DNA of 64,000 nucleotides, from positions 1-64,000 of the forward strand of contig CALLMM010000002.1 in assembly GCA_938005745.1 (NCBI GenBank), in the 5' to 3' direction. The notes under the pieces were generated by a model. The model was given only the letters and a program-made list of their open reading frames with translations. It was not told the origin of the DNA and made no database searches. The position numbers were made by a program, and so were the translations under genes. This DNA is from an uncultured Chthonomonadales bacterium (GTDB lineage Bacteria; Armatimonadota; Chthonomonadetes; Chthonomonadales; CAJBBX01). Each line of letters opens with the position of its first letter. Position 1 is the first letter of the stretch. Positions 7,905-18,900 of this stretch are shown piece by piece.

Positions 7905-9188
7905 ATGAAGGGTAAGACGTTGCGGAAAATGCTAGACTATAACGATAAACGGTGCGTGCTGTGCGGCAAGAGCCGTGAACAGGTCAAAAAGCTGATTATC
8001 GGAATGCACGGGGGCGTGTGCCTGGAGTGCATAGACCTGTGCAACGACATCGTTCGCAGCGAACCCCAGCAGACGGAGAGCCTGGCGTATATCGGCTCCA
8101 CCCCGAAGCCGAAAGAGATCTACCGCATCCTCAGTCAGTACGTCGTCGGACAGGAGCGCGCCAAGCGCACCCTCTCCGTCGCGGTCTATAACCACTTCAA
8201 GCGAATCAACGCGCCCAACGCCGAGGTCGAGCTGCAGAAATCGAACATCCTGCTCATCGGGCCTACCGGCAGCGGCAAGACCCTGCTGGCGCAGACCCTG
8301 GCGCGGATCCTCAACGTGCCCTTCGCCATTGCCGACGCCACCTCGCTGACGGAGGCGGGCTATGTGGGCGAGGATGTGGAGAACATCCTGCTCAAGCTGC
8401 TTCAGGCGGCGGATACCGGCAACGGTCCGCTGGAGGCGGTCAAGAACGCGCAGCGGGGCATCATCTATATTGACGAGATAGACAAGATCGCGCGCAAGGC
8501 GGAGAACCCCTCCATCACCCGCGATGTCTCCGGCGAGGGCGTTCAGCAGGCGCTGCTCAAGATCCTGGAGGGCACGGTCGCCAATGTTCCCCCGCAGGGC
8601 GGACGCAAGCATCCCCAGCAGGAGTACCTGCAGCTGGATACCACCAATATCCTCTTTATCTGCGGCGGCGCGTTTGAGGGACTCGATCAGATCATCGGGC
8701 GACGCCTCAGCCACCGGCAGATGGGTTTCCGCGCCAGCCCGGAGAGCAAAGCCGACCGCTCCGACTCTGTCGGCGAGCTGCTGGCGCAGGTGATGCCGGA
8801 AGACCTGCTCAAGTTCGGCTTGATCCCGGAGTTTATCGGGCGTCTGCCGATTCTGGCGACCCTCAACTCGCTGGATGAGGATGCGCTGGTCAAGATACTG
8901 GTCGAGCCGAAAAACGCGCTGACCAAGCAGTACGCCAAGTTCTTCGACTATGACGGCGTAGAACTGGTCTTTGAAGACGAGGCGCTGCGCGCCATCGCGC
9001 GCGAAGCGATGAAACGCAGCACCGGGGCGCGCGCCCTTCGTACCATCCTGGAAGAGGTGATGATGAACGTCATGTACGAGATACCCTCGCTCAAGGATGT
9101 GAAGCGGTGCATCATCAGCGCCGATACCGTTCTGAAACGTGAAGAGCCGCAGATCATCACCGTCAACGATCTCCGGCAAGCATCCTGA
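7905..9188 (+). CDS. clpX: ATP-dependent Clp protease ATP-binding subunit ClpX
   Basis: 427 residues. The AAA+ unfoldase delivers substrates to ClpP. The N-terminal C4 zinc finger is seen as CVLCGK and CLECIDLC (Cys at about 17, 20, 39 and 42). Walker A is GPTGSGKT near residue 120, Walker [10 protein letters not shown], with the expected GYVGEDVE pore-loop motif and a C-terminal small domain. The ATG at 7905 lacks a ribosome-binding site; an in-frame ATG at 7929 would give [12 protein letters not shown], closer to the usual N-terminus, so the true start is uncertain. It is part of tig-clpP-clpX-lon. Confidence 0.95.
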   Translation: MKGKTLRKMLDYNDKRCVLCGKSREQVKKLIIGMHGGVCLECIDLCNDIVRSEPQQTESLAYIGSTPKPKEIYRILSQYVVGQERAKRTLSVAVYNHFKRINAPNAEVELQKSNILLIGPTGSGKTLLAQTLARILNVPFAIADATSLTEAGYVGEDVENILLKLLQAADTGNGPLEAVKNAQRGIIYIDEIDKIARKAENPSITRDVSGEGVQQALLKILEGTVANVPPQGGRKHPQQEYLQLDTTNILFICGGAFEGLDQIIGRRLSHRQMGFRASPESKADRSDSVGELLAQVMPEDLLKFGLIPEFIGRLPILATLNSLDEDALVKILVEPKNALTKQYAKFFDYDGVELVFEDEALRAIAREAMKRSTGARALRTILEEVMMNVMYEIPSLKDVKRCIISADTVLKREEPQIITVNDLRQAS

Positions 9189-9221
9189 CAGGGAAGCGGA
9201 ACCGGAAGGCGGAGAAGCCGT

Positions 9222-9259
9222 CGGAGAGGGAGAGGCAGCCTGCTGCGCCTCCCTCTCCG
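9222..9259 (+). terminator. strong hairpin after clpX (terminator-like, no U-tract)
   Basis: An 11-bp perfect stem (CGGAGAGGGAG at 9222-9232 with 9249-9259) plus an inner GCAG/CTGC helix lies between clpX and lon. There is no run of T downstream, so it may be a factor-dependent or processing hairpin that separates lon expression from clpPX. Confidence 0.5.
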
Positions 9260-9319
9260 CCTGACATCCGCCCGCCATGCCGGTCTTCTCCCCTACTCTC
9301 GCCCCCTGGAGTGCATCCC

Positions 9320-11761
9320 ATGCCGCGTACCAGCCGTAAATCGAAAGTAGAACCGACGGATGTGAGTCTCCCCCCGAAGAGCGAAAACGCGAAAGCCGCG
9401 CTGCCGAAGAGCCGGTCCAGAAGCGCGTCGGGAGCCGCCTTTCGCACGCAGGCGCTGCCGCTGCTGCCCATCCGTGATCAGGTCTACTTCCCACATATGA
9501 TCTTCCCGCTGCTGGTCGGTCGCGAGAAGTCGGTGCGAGCGCTGGAAGAGGCGATCGCCGACGAGCGACATATCGTGCTGGTGGCGCAGCGGCACGTCAA
9601 CACCGAAGACCCCTCGCCCGAAGATCTCTACAGCATCGGCATCACCGCCGAGGTGATCCAGATTCTGCGCGTTCCGGACGGCACGGTGCGCGTGATGCTG
9701 GAGGGGATCGAGCGGGTGAAGATCGTGCGGTTCCTGCAGGAGTCGCCCTGTTTTCAGGTGGTCGCGCAGCCGCTTCCCACCGAAGAGCGGCGCGATCTGG
9801 AGATCGAGGCGATGATGCGCGGGGTCGTCAGCCAGTTCGAGCAGATCGTCAACGCCAGCCGCAATATCGCCCCGGAGACCCTGATCAACGTCATCAATAC
9901 CGATGAGCCGGGACGCCTCGCCGACGCCATCACGCCCTACCTGCACCAGCTGCGCGTCGAGGTCAAGCAGGAGATCCTGGAGACGCTGGACGTGCGCGAG
10001 CGTCTGGAGAAGCTGGCGGTCGTCCTGAAGAAAGAGTGGGAGATCCTGGAGATTCAGCGCACGATACGCGGGCGCGTCGAAAAGGAGATGGGCGACACGC
10101 AGCGCGAGATGATCCTGCGCGAACAGTTGAAAGCCATTCAGCAGGAGCTGGGCGAGCGCGACGAGCGCACCGGTGAGATCGAGGAGTTTCGCGCCCGAAT
10201 TCTGGGGGCGGAGATGCCCTCCAGCGTGGAGGAGCGCGCCCTGAAAGAGGTGGACCGGCTGGAGAAGATGCCGTTGGCAGCTCCAGAAGGCGTCGTGATC
10301 CGCAACTACCTCGACCTGCTCACCTCTCTGCCCTGGAACCGGGCGACGGAAGACCGGGTGGACATCGAGGAGGCGGCGGCCGTGCTGGAGGAGGATCACT
10401 ACGGACTGAAGAGGGTCAAGGAGCGGATCCTAGAGTTTCTGGCGGTGCGGCAGCTGGTCGGCAGCGAGATGAAGGGACCGATCCTCTGCTTTGTGGGACC
10501 GCCCGGCGTCGGGAAGACCTCGCTGGGCAAGTCCATCGCCCGCGCGCTGGGGCGCAAATTCATCCGCATCTCGCTGGGAGGCGTGCGGGACGAGGCGGAG
10601 ATTCGCGGACACCGACGCACCTACGTCGGCGCGCTGCCGGGACGGATTATTCAGGGGATCAAACAGGCAGGCTCCAACAACCCGGTCTTCATGCTCGATG
10701 AGATTGATAAGCTGGGCGTGGACTTTCGCGGCGACCCCTCCTCCGCCCTGCTGGAGGCGCTCGACCCGGAGCAGAACAGCGAGTTCAGCGATCACTATCT
10801 GGAGGTTCCGTTCAATCTGCGCAACGTGATGTTCATCACGACCGCCAATCTGCTCGACCCCATCCCGCCCGCGCTGCGCGACCGTATGGAGGTAATCAGC
10901 TTCTCCGGCTACACGGAGGAGGAGAAGCTCGCCATCGCAGAGCAGTTTCTGGTGCCCAAACAGCGCAAAGAGCACGGTCTGGAGCCGAAGCAGTTGACGA
11001 TCACGCAGGACGCGCTGCGCAGGGTCACCCGCGAATATACGCGGGAGGCGGGCGTTCGCAATCTGGAGCGCGAGATCGCCGCGATCTGCCGCAAAGTCGC
11101 CCGGAAAGTGGCGGGCGGGCAGACGCGACCGACAAAGATAGACGCCAAAGATGTGGAGACCTATCTGGGACAGCGTCGTTTCCACTATGGGACGATGGAG
11201 GAGAACGACGAGATTGCAGCGGCGACCGGACTGGTCTATACCGAGTACGGAGGCGACATCGTCACGGTCGAGGTCAGCCTGCTGCACGGACCGGAGGCGC
11301 GGCTGGTTCTCACCGGGCAGCTAGGCGACGTGATGAAGGAGTCGGCGCAGGCGGCGTTGACCTATGTGCGCTCCCGCGCCGCCGAACTGAAACTGGATGA
11401 GGAGGCGTTTCGCCATCTGGACCTGCACATCCACGTCCCGGCAGGCGCGGTTCCCAAAGACGGTCCCTCCGCCGGGATCACCATCGCGACCGCCCTCGCC
11501 TCCGCGCTGACTCGCCGCCCGGTTCGCAAGGATGTGGCGATGACCGGCGAGATCACCCTGCGCGGGCGCGTGCTGCCGGTCGGCGGCATCAAGGAGAAGA
11601 CGCTTGCCGCCCATCGCGCCGGCATCCGCACCGTCATCCTGCCGGAGGAGAACCGCAAGGACCTGGAGGATGTGCCGGAGGCGGTGCGCGCCGAGATGCA
11701 GTTCATGCATGTGCGGCATATGGACGAGGTGCTGAAGATCGCGCTGGTGCAGGGAGAATAG
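9320..11761 (+). CDS. lon: ATP-dependent Lon protease
   Basis: 813 residues from the ATG at 9320, preceded by GGAG eight bases upstream; a GTG at 9311 overlaps that site and is less likely. Order: N-terminal substrate-binding domain ([20 protein letters not shown]), coiled-coil region, AAA+ module with Walker A GPPGVGKT (about 393-400) and Walker [10 protein letters not shown], then the serine-lysine protease domain with Ser717 in PKDGPSAGI and Lys760 in GGIKEKT, 43 residues apart as in E. coli Lon. It degrades misfolded and regulatory proteins. The N-terminal 45 residues are basic and unlike the family core. It probably has its own transcript or reads through from clpX. Confidence 0.95.
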   Translation: MPRTSRKSKVEPTDVSLPPKSENAKAALPKSRSRSASGAAFRTQALPLLPIRDQVYFPHMIFPLLVGREKSVRALEEAIADERHIVLVAQRHVNTEDPSPEDLYSIGITAEVIQILRVPDGTVRVMLEGIERVKIVRFLQESPCFQVVAQPLPTEERRDLEIEAMMRGVVSQFEQIVNASRNIAPETLINVINTDEPGRLADAITPYLHQLRVEVKQEILETLDVRERLEKLAVVLKKEWEILEIQRTIRGRVEKEMGDTQREMILREQLKAIQQELGERDERTGEIEEFRARILGAEMPSSVEERALKEVDRLEKMPLAAPEGVVIRNYLDLLTSLPWNRATEDRVDIEEAAAVLEEDHYGLKRVKERILEFLAVRQLVGSEMKGPILCFVGPPGVGKTSLGKSIARALGRKFIRISLGGVRDEAEIRGHRRTYVGALPGRIIQGIKQAGSNNPVFMLDEIDKLGVDFRGDPSSALLEALDPEQNSEFSDHYLEVPFNLRNVMFITTANLLDPIPPALRDRMEVISFSGYTEEEKLAIAEQFLVPKQRKEHGLEPKQLTITQDALRRVTREYTREAGVRNLEREIAAICRKVARKVAGGQTRPTKIDAKDVETYLGQRRFHYGTMEENDEIAAATGLVYTEYGGDIVTVEVSLLHGPEARLVLTGQLGDVMKESAQAALTYVRSRAAELKLDEEAFRHLDLHIHVPAGAVPKDGPSAGITIATALASALTRRPVRKDVAMTGEITLRGRVLPVGGIKEKTLAAHRAGIRTVILPEENRKDLEDVPEAVRAEMQFMHVRHMDEVLKIALVQGE

Positions 11762-11839
11762 AGAGCGGTCGCGTAAAAGATTCCCGTGGGAGCGGCGACG
11801 CCGCCGCGCTCTACGAACTCAACACAAGGAGCTTCCTCT

Positions 11840-12577
11840 ATGGGAAACCTCGGTTATAGCGACACCCCGGTGCTGCCGTCCGGCTACCGGGTGCACGATG
11901 GCGAGCGTCCGCAGCCGCGCATCGTGACGCCCGGCACGCCCAGCCTACCGGATCAGCCCGGCGCGACCCCCTCCGACGCCGTGATCCTGTTCGACGGAAC
12001 CGACCTGTCGGGATGGGAGTCGGCGAGAGGCGGAGAGGCGGGCTGGAAGGTGGAGAACGGCTACATGGAGGTCGTGCCGGGAACGGGCGACATCCAGACA
12101 AAAGCGCTTCTCGGCGACTGTCAGCTTCATCTGGAGTGGGCGGCTCCGGCGGTCGTGAAGGGCGAGAGCCAGGGACGGGGCAACAGCGGCATCTTCCTGA
12201 TGGGTCTGTACGAGATCCAGGTGCTGGACTGCTACGACAACCCCACCTATGCCGACGGAACCACCGGCGCCATCTACGGACAGTATCCGCCGCTGGTCAA
12301 CGCCTGCCGCAAGCCCGGCGAGTGGCAGACCTACGACATTCTCTGGGTCGCCCCGCGATTCCAGGGCGCAACCGTCTCTCCGGCGCTGGTCACCGTCCTG
12401 CTCAACGGCGTGGCGCTGCATCATGCGACCCCGCTTATGGGACCCACGCAGCACCGGCAGCTGGCTTCCTACACGCCGCACCCGCCGGTCGGACCGCTGC
12501 GCCTGCAGGATCACGGCGACCTGGTGCGCTTCCGCAACATCTGGTATCGCCCGATGAAAGCCTATGACGAGGCATAG
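11840..12577 (+). CDS. DUF1080 / 3-keto-disaccharide hydrolase domain protein
   Basis: 245 residues from the ATG at 11840 (AAGGAG eight bases upstream). The DUF1080 jelly-roll starts at [14 protein letters not shown] and shows the conserved [16 protein letters not shown] and [10 protein letters not shown] blocks, ending with GPLRLQDHG. Family members hydrolyse 3-keto-glycosides or act as concanavalin-like sugar binders. There is no signal peptide, but an N-terminal linker of 45 residues is present. The Gfo/Idh/MocA oxidoreductase and sugar-phosphate isomerase that often work with DUF1080 proteins are encoded about 9 kb away, on the other strand. Confidence 0.8.
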   Translation: MGNLGYSDTPVLPSGYRVHDGERPQPRIVTPGTPSLPDQPGATPSDAVILFDGTDLSGWESARGGEAGWKVENGYMEVVPGTGDIQTKALLGDCQLHLEWAAPAVVKGESQGRGNSGIFLMGLYEIQVLDCYDNPTYADGTTGAIYGQYPPLVNACRKPGEWQTYDILWVAPRFQGATVSPALVTVLLNGVALHHATPLMGPTQHRQLASYTPHPPVGPLRLQDHGDLVRFRNIWYRPMKAYDEA

Positions 12578-12608
12578 AACGCCTCGCCCGTAACGAGGCA
12601 TAGAACGC
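12567..12608 (+). repeat. 16-bp direct repeat at the DUF1080 stop codon
   Basis: ACGAGGCATAGAACGC occurs at 12567-12582, spanning the TAG stop, and again at 12593-12608: a small tandem duplication of the gene end with a 26-bp period. Confidence 0.85.
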
Positions 12609-12644
12609 GCCTCTATCCTCGTACAGACCGTCCCATCCTTCGCG

Positions 12645-12682
12645 CCGGCGCGCAGGAGCCGCTCTATGAGCCTGCGCGCCGG
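12645..12682 (+). terminator. hairpin between DUF1080 gene and M28 peptidase gene
   Basis: A 12-bp perfect GC-rich stem (12645-12656 with 12671-12682) and 14-nt loop lie between two plus-strand genes. Only TCTGCATTCTATCCCTTT follows, so it is a weak intrinsic terminator at best. The ribosome-binding site of the next gene starts about 20 bp later. Confidence 0.45.
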
Positions 12683-12715
12683 TCTGCATTCTATCCCTTT
12701 GGAGGAGTCTCCCGC

Positions 12716-14392
12716 ATGCCCTTGCTGTCACTGCCCGGATTTCGTCTGCGAATCCGCCTCTTTCTCTGTCTGACCGCGCTGCTGCTGAGCGTGCCGCCTT
12801 CCGCCGCTCCCCTCCTCGCCGATACCGGCATCGCGAAAGAGATCACCGCCGCGCAGCTTCGGGACTATCTCTACTTTGTCGCCTCCGATGAGATGGAGGG
12901 GCGCGACACGCCCTCGCGCGGGCTGGACACGACGGCGAAGTTCCTCGCCACCCTGCTCTCCCGCTGGGGGGTCAAGCCCGGCGGCGAGGAGGGAACCTAC
13001 TTCCAGAAGATCATGCTCCGCGCCGACCGCCTGACCCCGGAGGAGTGCTCCGCCGCGCTCAACGACCAGAAGTTCGCCTACGGGCAGGACTACTTCGTTC
13101 CGGCGGGGCTGGGCGCGGGCGGCGGCAGCGTCAACGCGCCGGTCGTCTATGCCGGGGACGGCTGGCTCCTGAAATCGCAGGGGAGAGACGCCCTGAAGGG
13201 GCTGGATGTGCAGGGGAAGATCGTCGTCATCCGCAACTACGGCTCCCGCCTGCCGAAGGGCGTCTCCGAAGAGACGCTGCGTCAGGGAAAAGAGGGCGAA
13301 GACTGGGAGCGTCCGGCGGAGTACGCTCGCAAGCGGGGAGCCGTCGGGATCGTCTTTCTTCTCTCCCGCGAGGAGATGCGGGAGTGGGATCGGCTGCGAA
13401 GAAGCCTGCAGGGATCGCCTGTCCCGCGCCCGGAAAGGCTGAGCGGCAGTCGAGAGCCGGAAGACCGTCCCCGCCTGCCGGCGATCCTGATCAACGAGGC
13501 GATGGCGCGCGCCCTCTTTGCCGGCGAGAGAGCCGACGCCGACTCCATCCTGCAGGAGAACCCGCCGGAGGGCTTCGCGCTCTCCGCAGACAAGCGTCTC
13601 TCGTTCAACGCCGCGCTGCGCATTGAGCGCACGCCGACCAGCAATGTGATCGCCATTGTGGAGGGCAGCGACCCGAAGTTGAAGTCGGAGTATGTCGCCC
13701 TGAGCTGCCACTACGATCACGTCGGCGTCAGCCGCCGGCAGACCGCCAGCGACCGCATCTTCAACGGCGCGGACGACAACGGCTCCGGCACAGTCACGCT
13801 GCTTGCCGTCGCGGAGGCGATGGCGAAGGCGAAAAAACGCCCCAAACGCTCCTTCCTCTTCATCTGGCACACCGGCGAAGAGAAGGGGCTGTGGGGATCG
13901 CAGTACTTTACCCGCTATCCGACCGTGCCGCTGGACAAGATCACTGCGCTAATCAACATAGACATGATCGGGCGCAGCCGAAAGCCCGACGACAACAATC
14001 CCCGCAACCGCGACCTGAGCGGACCCGATGAGGTCTATGTGATCGGCGCAACGCTGATGAGCAGCGAACTGGAGAGGCTCTGCAAGAGCGTCAACGACGG
14101 CTATCTGAAACTCCGGTACAACTACCGATACGATGACCCGAAAGACCCGGAGCGGTTCTTCTTCCGCAGCGACCACTTCTACTACGCGCAGAAGGGTATC
14201 CCCGCGCTCTTCTACTTCAACGGCGTGCATGAGGACTATCACGGGGTCGGCGACGAGCCGCAGAAGATAGACTATGCGCGGATGGAGAAGATCGCCCGCA
14301 CGATCTTCCGCACCCTGTGGGAACTGGCGCAGGCGAAGAGCCGCCCGAAGGTGGATAAGAAGCTCCCGCCCGAGTTGACCGGAGGCGGTTAG
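12716..14392 (+). CDS. secreted M28 family aminopeptidase with PA domain
   Basis: 558 residues with a clear N-terminal signal peptide (to about residue 40) and AGGAG upstream of the ATG. A protease-associated domain occupies roughly residues 130-270 (VVYAGDGWLLKSQG, GKIVVIRNYGS). The peptidase domain follows with all five zinc ligands: His in LSCHYDHVG, Asp in NGADDNGSG, Glu-Glu in HTGEEKGLWG, Asp in INIDMIGRS and His in HEDYHGVGD. It should release amino acids from peptides outside the cytoplasm. It is transcribed with, or just after, the DUF1080 gene. Confidence 0.85.
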   Translation: MPLLSLPGFRLRIRLFLCLTALLLSVPPSAAPLLADTGIAKEITAAQLRDYLYFVASDEMEGRDTPSRGLDTTAKFLATLLSRWGVKPGGEEGTYFQKIMLRADRLTPEECSAALNDQKFAYGQDYFVPAGLGAGGGSVNAPVVYAGDGWLLKSQGRDALKGLDVQGKIVVIRNYGSRLPKGVSEETLRQGKEGEDWERPAEYARKRGAVGIVFLLSREEMREWDRLRRSLQGSPVPRPERLSGSREPEDRPRLPAILINEAMARALFAGERADADSILQENPPEGFALSADKRLSFNAALRIERTPTSNVIAIVEGSDPKLKSEYVALSCHYDHVGVSRRQTASDRIFNGADDNGSGTVTLLAVAEAMAKAKKRPKRSFLFIWHTGEEKGLWGSQYFTRYPTVPLDKITALINIDMIGRSRKPDDNNPRNRDLSGPDEVYVIGATLMSSELERLCKSVNDGYLKLRYNYRYDDPKDPERFFFRSDHFYYAQKGIPALFYFNGVHEDYHGVGDEPQKIDYARMEKIARTIFRTLWELAQAKSRPKVDKKLPPELTGGG

Positions 14393-14408
14393 GTAGCTCG
14401 CGGGAGCG

Positions 14409-15944
14409 TTACCGCCGCTCGATCAGCAGAACCATATCCCCGTCCGGGTCCGGCTCCGGGACGAAACGCCCGGCGCGCGGGTTGTACCAGCGCATCTCAT
14501 AGCTGTCCGAACCGCCCTCCAGGATCACGGAGGGCGGTGTCTGGCTGCCATCCGGCAGATAGAGCACATACCGCGCGCCCGGCTCCGCCAGGCACATCGC
14601 GCCCTCCGCCAGATCGGGGCGCGGCTCCAGTCTCCACCACGCGAAGGCGGTGAAGAACTCCTTCAGGCGGCGGTAACCCTCCAGCATGGTCATGCTGGCG
14701 TCGCCCCGCCCGTTGATCCAGCCGCCCAGACCGTTGACCGCCGACTCTCCGGTCGTCTGATAGCCCCCCGCCATCGTGATCTCCCAGGCAAGCCGGCGGC
14801 GGCTGTCGGCATTGCGCGCCGGGGCGACGCGCCCTCCGCCCCACACCTGCGGATAGCTGTCCTCGTAGCCATACTCCTCGTTGATCTGCGGCATCGGGCG
14901 ACCGGCGGCGATCTGCTCCTGCCGGTTCTTCTGCATGAAGGCGTAGCCCCCGTGCTCATCCCACGACTGAAAGAGGGCGAAGTCCGCCCACCCGGAAGTG
15001 CGGAAGGGGAAGTGTCCGTGCCCGTGAATGGAGGTCAGGTGTCCGTAGGGATCGCACTCCGACAGCCACGGACCGACCGCCTCCGCCCACTCGTCCGGTC
15101 GAAACAGCGCCCACTCGTTGGTCAGGCACCACTCCACGTTATCGAACGCCGCCAGACGCGCCGCCGCGTAGGCGTAGTAGCGCCGCTCGTCGGGATCGTC
15201 TCCAACCCGCTCCCGGTCGAACGGATAGTTGTACGGCTCCTGCGCGTCGGTGAAGAAGATCACCTGCACCAGTATGTCATGCCAGCGGGCGCAGCGCAGC
15301 AGCCGCTCATACTTCTGCCAGTACGCCACGTCGAAGCGGGTTACGTCCCAGCCGGGATCGCTCTGGCTGTCGGGGCGCGCCTGCAGCCAGGGACCGTAGA
15401 GATAGTGGAAGTCCGGACCGGGCTTGACCTGCGGCTCGTACCAGCGTCCGCCGTCCCTCTGACGCGACGGGCAGAGCGAGACGCGCACCCGGTTGATCCC
15501 CAGCGACGCCAGCCGCGCCAGCGACTCTTCGATCACCGGCTCAGAGCAGCCCGCCATCATGTAGGCGGTGGTCGCGTTCCAGAAAAAATGCTCCCCGCTC
15601 GCCGACCAGCGGAAATGAAACGGATAGTCCGGGTCCGCCTGCAGCAGACCCGGTCTGCCGGCGTCCCGCGCCGTAAAGCGTCCGGTGTGCGACGCCTCCG
15701 TCTCGCCATACCGGAAGACGACCGAGAAGGCGTGCTCGCCCTCCCGCATCGGCATGAAACGTATCCGGTAGACGCTGCCATCCTGCGCGTCGCAGAAGCC
15801 GCGCACCGCTCTGCCGTCGCACTCGCCCTGCACCGTCACGCAGCGGAACGGGTCCTCGATCGGCTCCCCCGTACAGATCGTCGCCTCCGCGATCCCGAAG
15901 ACCTCTGTCTCCGGCTCCGGCGGCAGAAAGCGAATCTCCATCAA
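14409..15944 (-). CDS. DUF5060/DUF4038-type glycoside hydrolase-like protein
   Basis: 511 residues, no signal peptide. The N-terminal 90 residues resemble the DUF5060 beta-sandwich (FRCVTVQGEC, FMPMREGEHAFSVVF). Residues about 100-420 form a TIM barrel of the DUF4038/clan GH-A type, starting PFHFRWSASGEHFFWNATTA, with a putative acid/base Glu in WCLTNEWALF and a putative nucleophile region at INEEYGYEDS. The C-terminal approximately 80 residues resemble the collagen-binding-like domain often fused to this family (YLPDGSQTPP, MRWYNPRAGRFV). The substrate is unknown. The gene starts 31 bp after the end of the 1051-residue hydrolase gene on the same strand, so they are probably co-transcribed. 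Confidence 0.7.
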   Translation of the reverse strand: MMEIRFLPPEPETEVFGIAEATICTGEPIEDPFRCVTVQGECDGRAVRGFCDAQDGSVYRIRFMPMREGEHAFSVVFRYGETEASHTGRFTARDAGRPGLLQADPDYPFHFRWSASGEHFFWNATTAYMMAGCSEPVIEESLARLASLGINRVRVSLCPSRQRDGGRWYEPQVKPGPDFHYLYGPWLQARPDSQSDPGWDVTRFDVAYWQKYERLLRCARWHDILVQVIFFTDAQEPYNYPFDRERVGDDPDERRYYAYAAARLAAFDNVEWCLTNEWALFRPDEWAEAVGPWLSECDPYGHLTSIHGHGHFPFRTSGWADFALFQSWDEHGGYAFMQKNRQEQIAAGRPMPQINEEYGYEDSYPQVWGGGRVAPARNADSRRRLAWEITMAGGYQTTGESAVNGLGGWINGRGDASMTMLEGYRRLKEFFTAFAWWRLEPRPDLAEGAMCLAEPGARYVLYLPDGSQTPPSVILEGGSDSYEMRWYNPRAGRFVPEPDPDGDMVLLIERR

Positions 15945-15975
15945 ACTCTCTTTTACTTAAAAGACGCGCGTCGGT

Positions 15976-18900
15976 TCATCGGTCTCTTCCGCCGGCTTGC
16001 GGTCGCCCGCTGCGCTCGAAGGCGAACTCGATCTCGTTTGCCCAGTGGGTAGTCCAGTCGTTATGGAAGGCGCGGGGGTTGTCTTTGGAGACGCTGCGCC
16101 CGACCGCCAGCTCATACGCCGGTCCGGCGTTGTCGTTGACGCGGAAGGAGAAGCGGATCGTCTCTCCCCGCCGCATCCGCTGATACGCCTCCGGGATCTC
16201 CGACCAGGGGATCGCCGCCTCCACCAGCCGCACCGCCCCCTCCCGCCGGATCACAAGCTGCCCGCTCTTCACCGGTCCGCCGTCTACCGGCGCGCGAGGC
16301 TGGCGGGGATAGAAGTGCTTTCGGGGCGCGCCGGGCGACTGCAGCCGCCATATCTCCGTGCCGCCGCCCCATCGCTCCGCCACCGGGTTGAGCGCAAACT
16401 CGTAGTCGGTATCCTCGTAGACCATGAAGCGGGGCATGGTTCCCGGCGGATGGGACAGCCACGACTTGCGCTCCGGCGGCAGCACATTGAAAGCGATCTG
16501 CACGCTGTCGGTGCCGTTGCCGGAGGGCAGATCCGGGTCCTTGCGATAGGAGAAGCGGCGCACACCTTTGGGCCAGGTCAGCACCGTCCTGGCGCCGTCC
16601 TTTTCGACGGCGTAGACCTGCGGCGGATAGAAGTAGTGATCGTCGTCCCGCGTCTCATAGCGGACGCCTCCCTCCCAGGGAGTCGGGTCGGCGATCCGCG
16701 CCGCAAAGTAGAACGCCCGATCGTCGCAGGCGAGCCAGGCAGTCGCCGTCCCTGCCGGAGCCGCCTCCATCCGCTCCACAAAGGGCAGGTACGCCCGCTC
16801 CGTCATGCTGACGCCCAGCCCCTCCGCCGCGCTGACGATCTGCGGCAGCGCGCCACGCCAGTCGCTCAGGTCGCCGTCCACCCGGATCGTTCGCCGGGCG
16901 ATCAGGTTGACGCGCATCCGCTCCTGATGGGTCGAGATGCCGTCGCGCCCCGCGTCGAAGCGGGCGGTCAGCCGATAGGAGTTGTCCGGCGACGCCCTGC
17001 CCCCCGTCACGCGCAGGGCGATCCGCCGGGTCTCGTGCGGACGCAGCGACAGCGCGAGGGCGGCGGGCTGCAGCCTCAGTCCGCTCATGGCGACCTGCAG
17101 AGTGCCCCGAACGGGGCGGTTGAGGATATTGGTGAGGGTCAGGCGAAGCGTCGGACGCTGTGAGACGGGAGTCAGCAGGTCGTGCGAGACGATCTCCACC
17201 GGCGTATAGCCCCGGATGGAGGCGGTTCGCAGGGCGTTCAGCAGCGCGGAGAAGGAGCCGGGCGAGCCGTCGGTGCGCAGGAAGTAGCCCCGTCCGTTGA
17301 GCGGAACCACGATCCGCCCGCCGGCGTCCGGCAGACGGTTGCCGTAGAAGTCGGTCAGAAAGAATCGTCCCTGCCGGTTCTGCAGGGTCATCGCGGCGCC
17401 CTCGGTAACCTGTGCGGCGGCGAGCGACTGCAGGAGCGGCTGACGCTGCTCCTCCTTCGCGTCGGGAGGCAGCGCGCTCAGACGCCGCCGCGCTTCGGCG
17501 ATCTTCGGCGCATTCGCCAGTCCGGTGATCGAGCGGAAGAGCGAGCGGTTGCGGTCGTAGATCATCCCCAGATCGCCCACCACGACGACCGTGCCGTCGT
17601 CCGGACCCTTCACGCCGTCGAAGACAAAGATCCAGGGCAGACCGTTGCGGAACAGGATCTCCCGGAAGGGGCGCTGTCCGATGAACTTCTGCGCGGCGGC
17701 GACGGCGGCGGCGGGCGACCACGCCTGCGCGATCCCCACGCGGGGCTGGTCGGAGATCACCTGCGGCGTATAGACGTTGCCGTGATAGATGCCGGCGGTG
17801 CGGCTCTGCCCCTGCGCCCGCATCGAGGCGATGACGGCGGCGACACGATCCTCCGAGTTGGCAACCCACGACTCGGTGTCCCAGACCCGCACCGGTCCAT
17901 AGGGAGATTTTCGCTGCACCCACCTGCGCTCCAGCGCCGGATCCGCCGACAGCGGCTGGTAGTGAATGCTGACGAAGTCGAGCCACGGGAGAAACTCGTC
18001 GGAGCCGTCGGGGAACAGCTTATCGCGGGTATTGGTGGAGGAGCTGGCTCCCCCGATCAGCACCTGCACGCCGCTCGCCTGACGCGCCCGGACGATCCCA
18101 CGCGCCATCCGGCGGTAGAGGTCTCGGTAGCGAATCATATCCGCCCCCCACCCCGAGATAGAGATCCCCTCCCACGGCTCATTCCAGAGTTCTACCGCGT
18201 TGACCGGTCCGCGGGGCCAGCCATAGGTCTGGGCGATCCACTGCGACCAGCGTTCGAAGTCGGCGTCATACTCCGGCAGCCAGGCGTAGTCGGATTTCGT
18301 GTCCAGCATCCTGCCGTCGTCCGCCAGCCAGGGGCGCGGACGCCCCAGAGGCATCGGCGCGCCCCCCTCCCCAACGGTCAGCAGCACGGTGATCTGATGC
18401 TTCCACGCCCACTGCAGATGCTGCCTCAGTTCGCGATGGCGCGCCTCGAAGTCCGGGAAGGTCGTCGGATAGTAGCCGGCTCCCATCCGGCAGCCCTTCA
18501 CGCCCAGACGCTCAAACAGTGTCGCGACCGCCTCCGACATCTCGAAGGGCCAGGGCAGGTCCAGCGCGTAGGTCGGATACTGCACCCGTCCCGGATCAGG
18601 CTTCGGCACGCGCACCAGCGCCGCCGCGAAGGTGCGACCATGTCTGCCCAGATCGGCGATCAGGGCGTAGCCGCCAAACCGCTCCGGGACCTTCGGCGTT
18701 ACGGAGAGATCCGCCGATCCTCCGGGGGGCAGGCGCAGGCGCAGCGGCTCCCGTCCCTCCGTTTTCAGTCGTGTTACGCGGGGAACCCAGACGTCGCCGA
18801 CAGGAACGCTTGTCTGATAGGCGATCAGTTCAAAGAAGCCCTCCGCCTCCAGCGGCTGATTCGTCCGGTTGACGAAACGAAAGGTGAAGGTCGCCCGCTC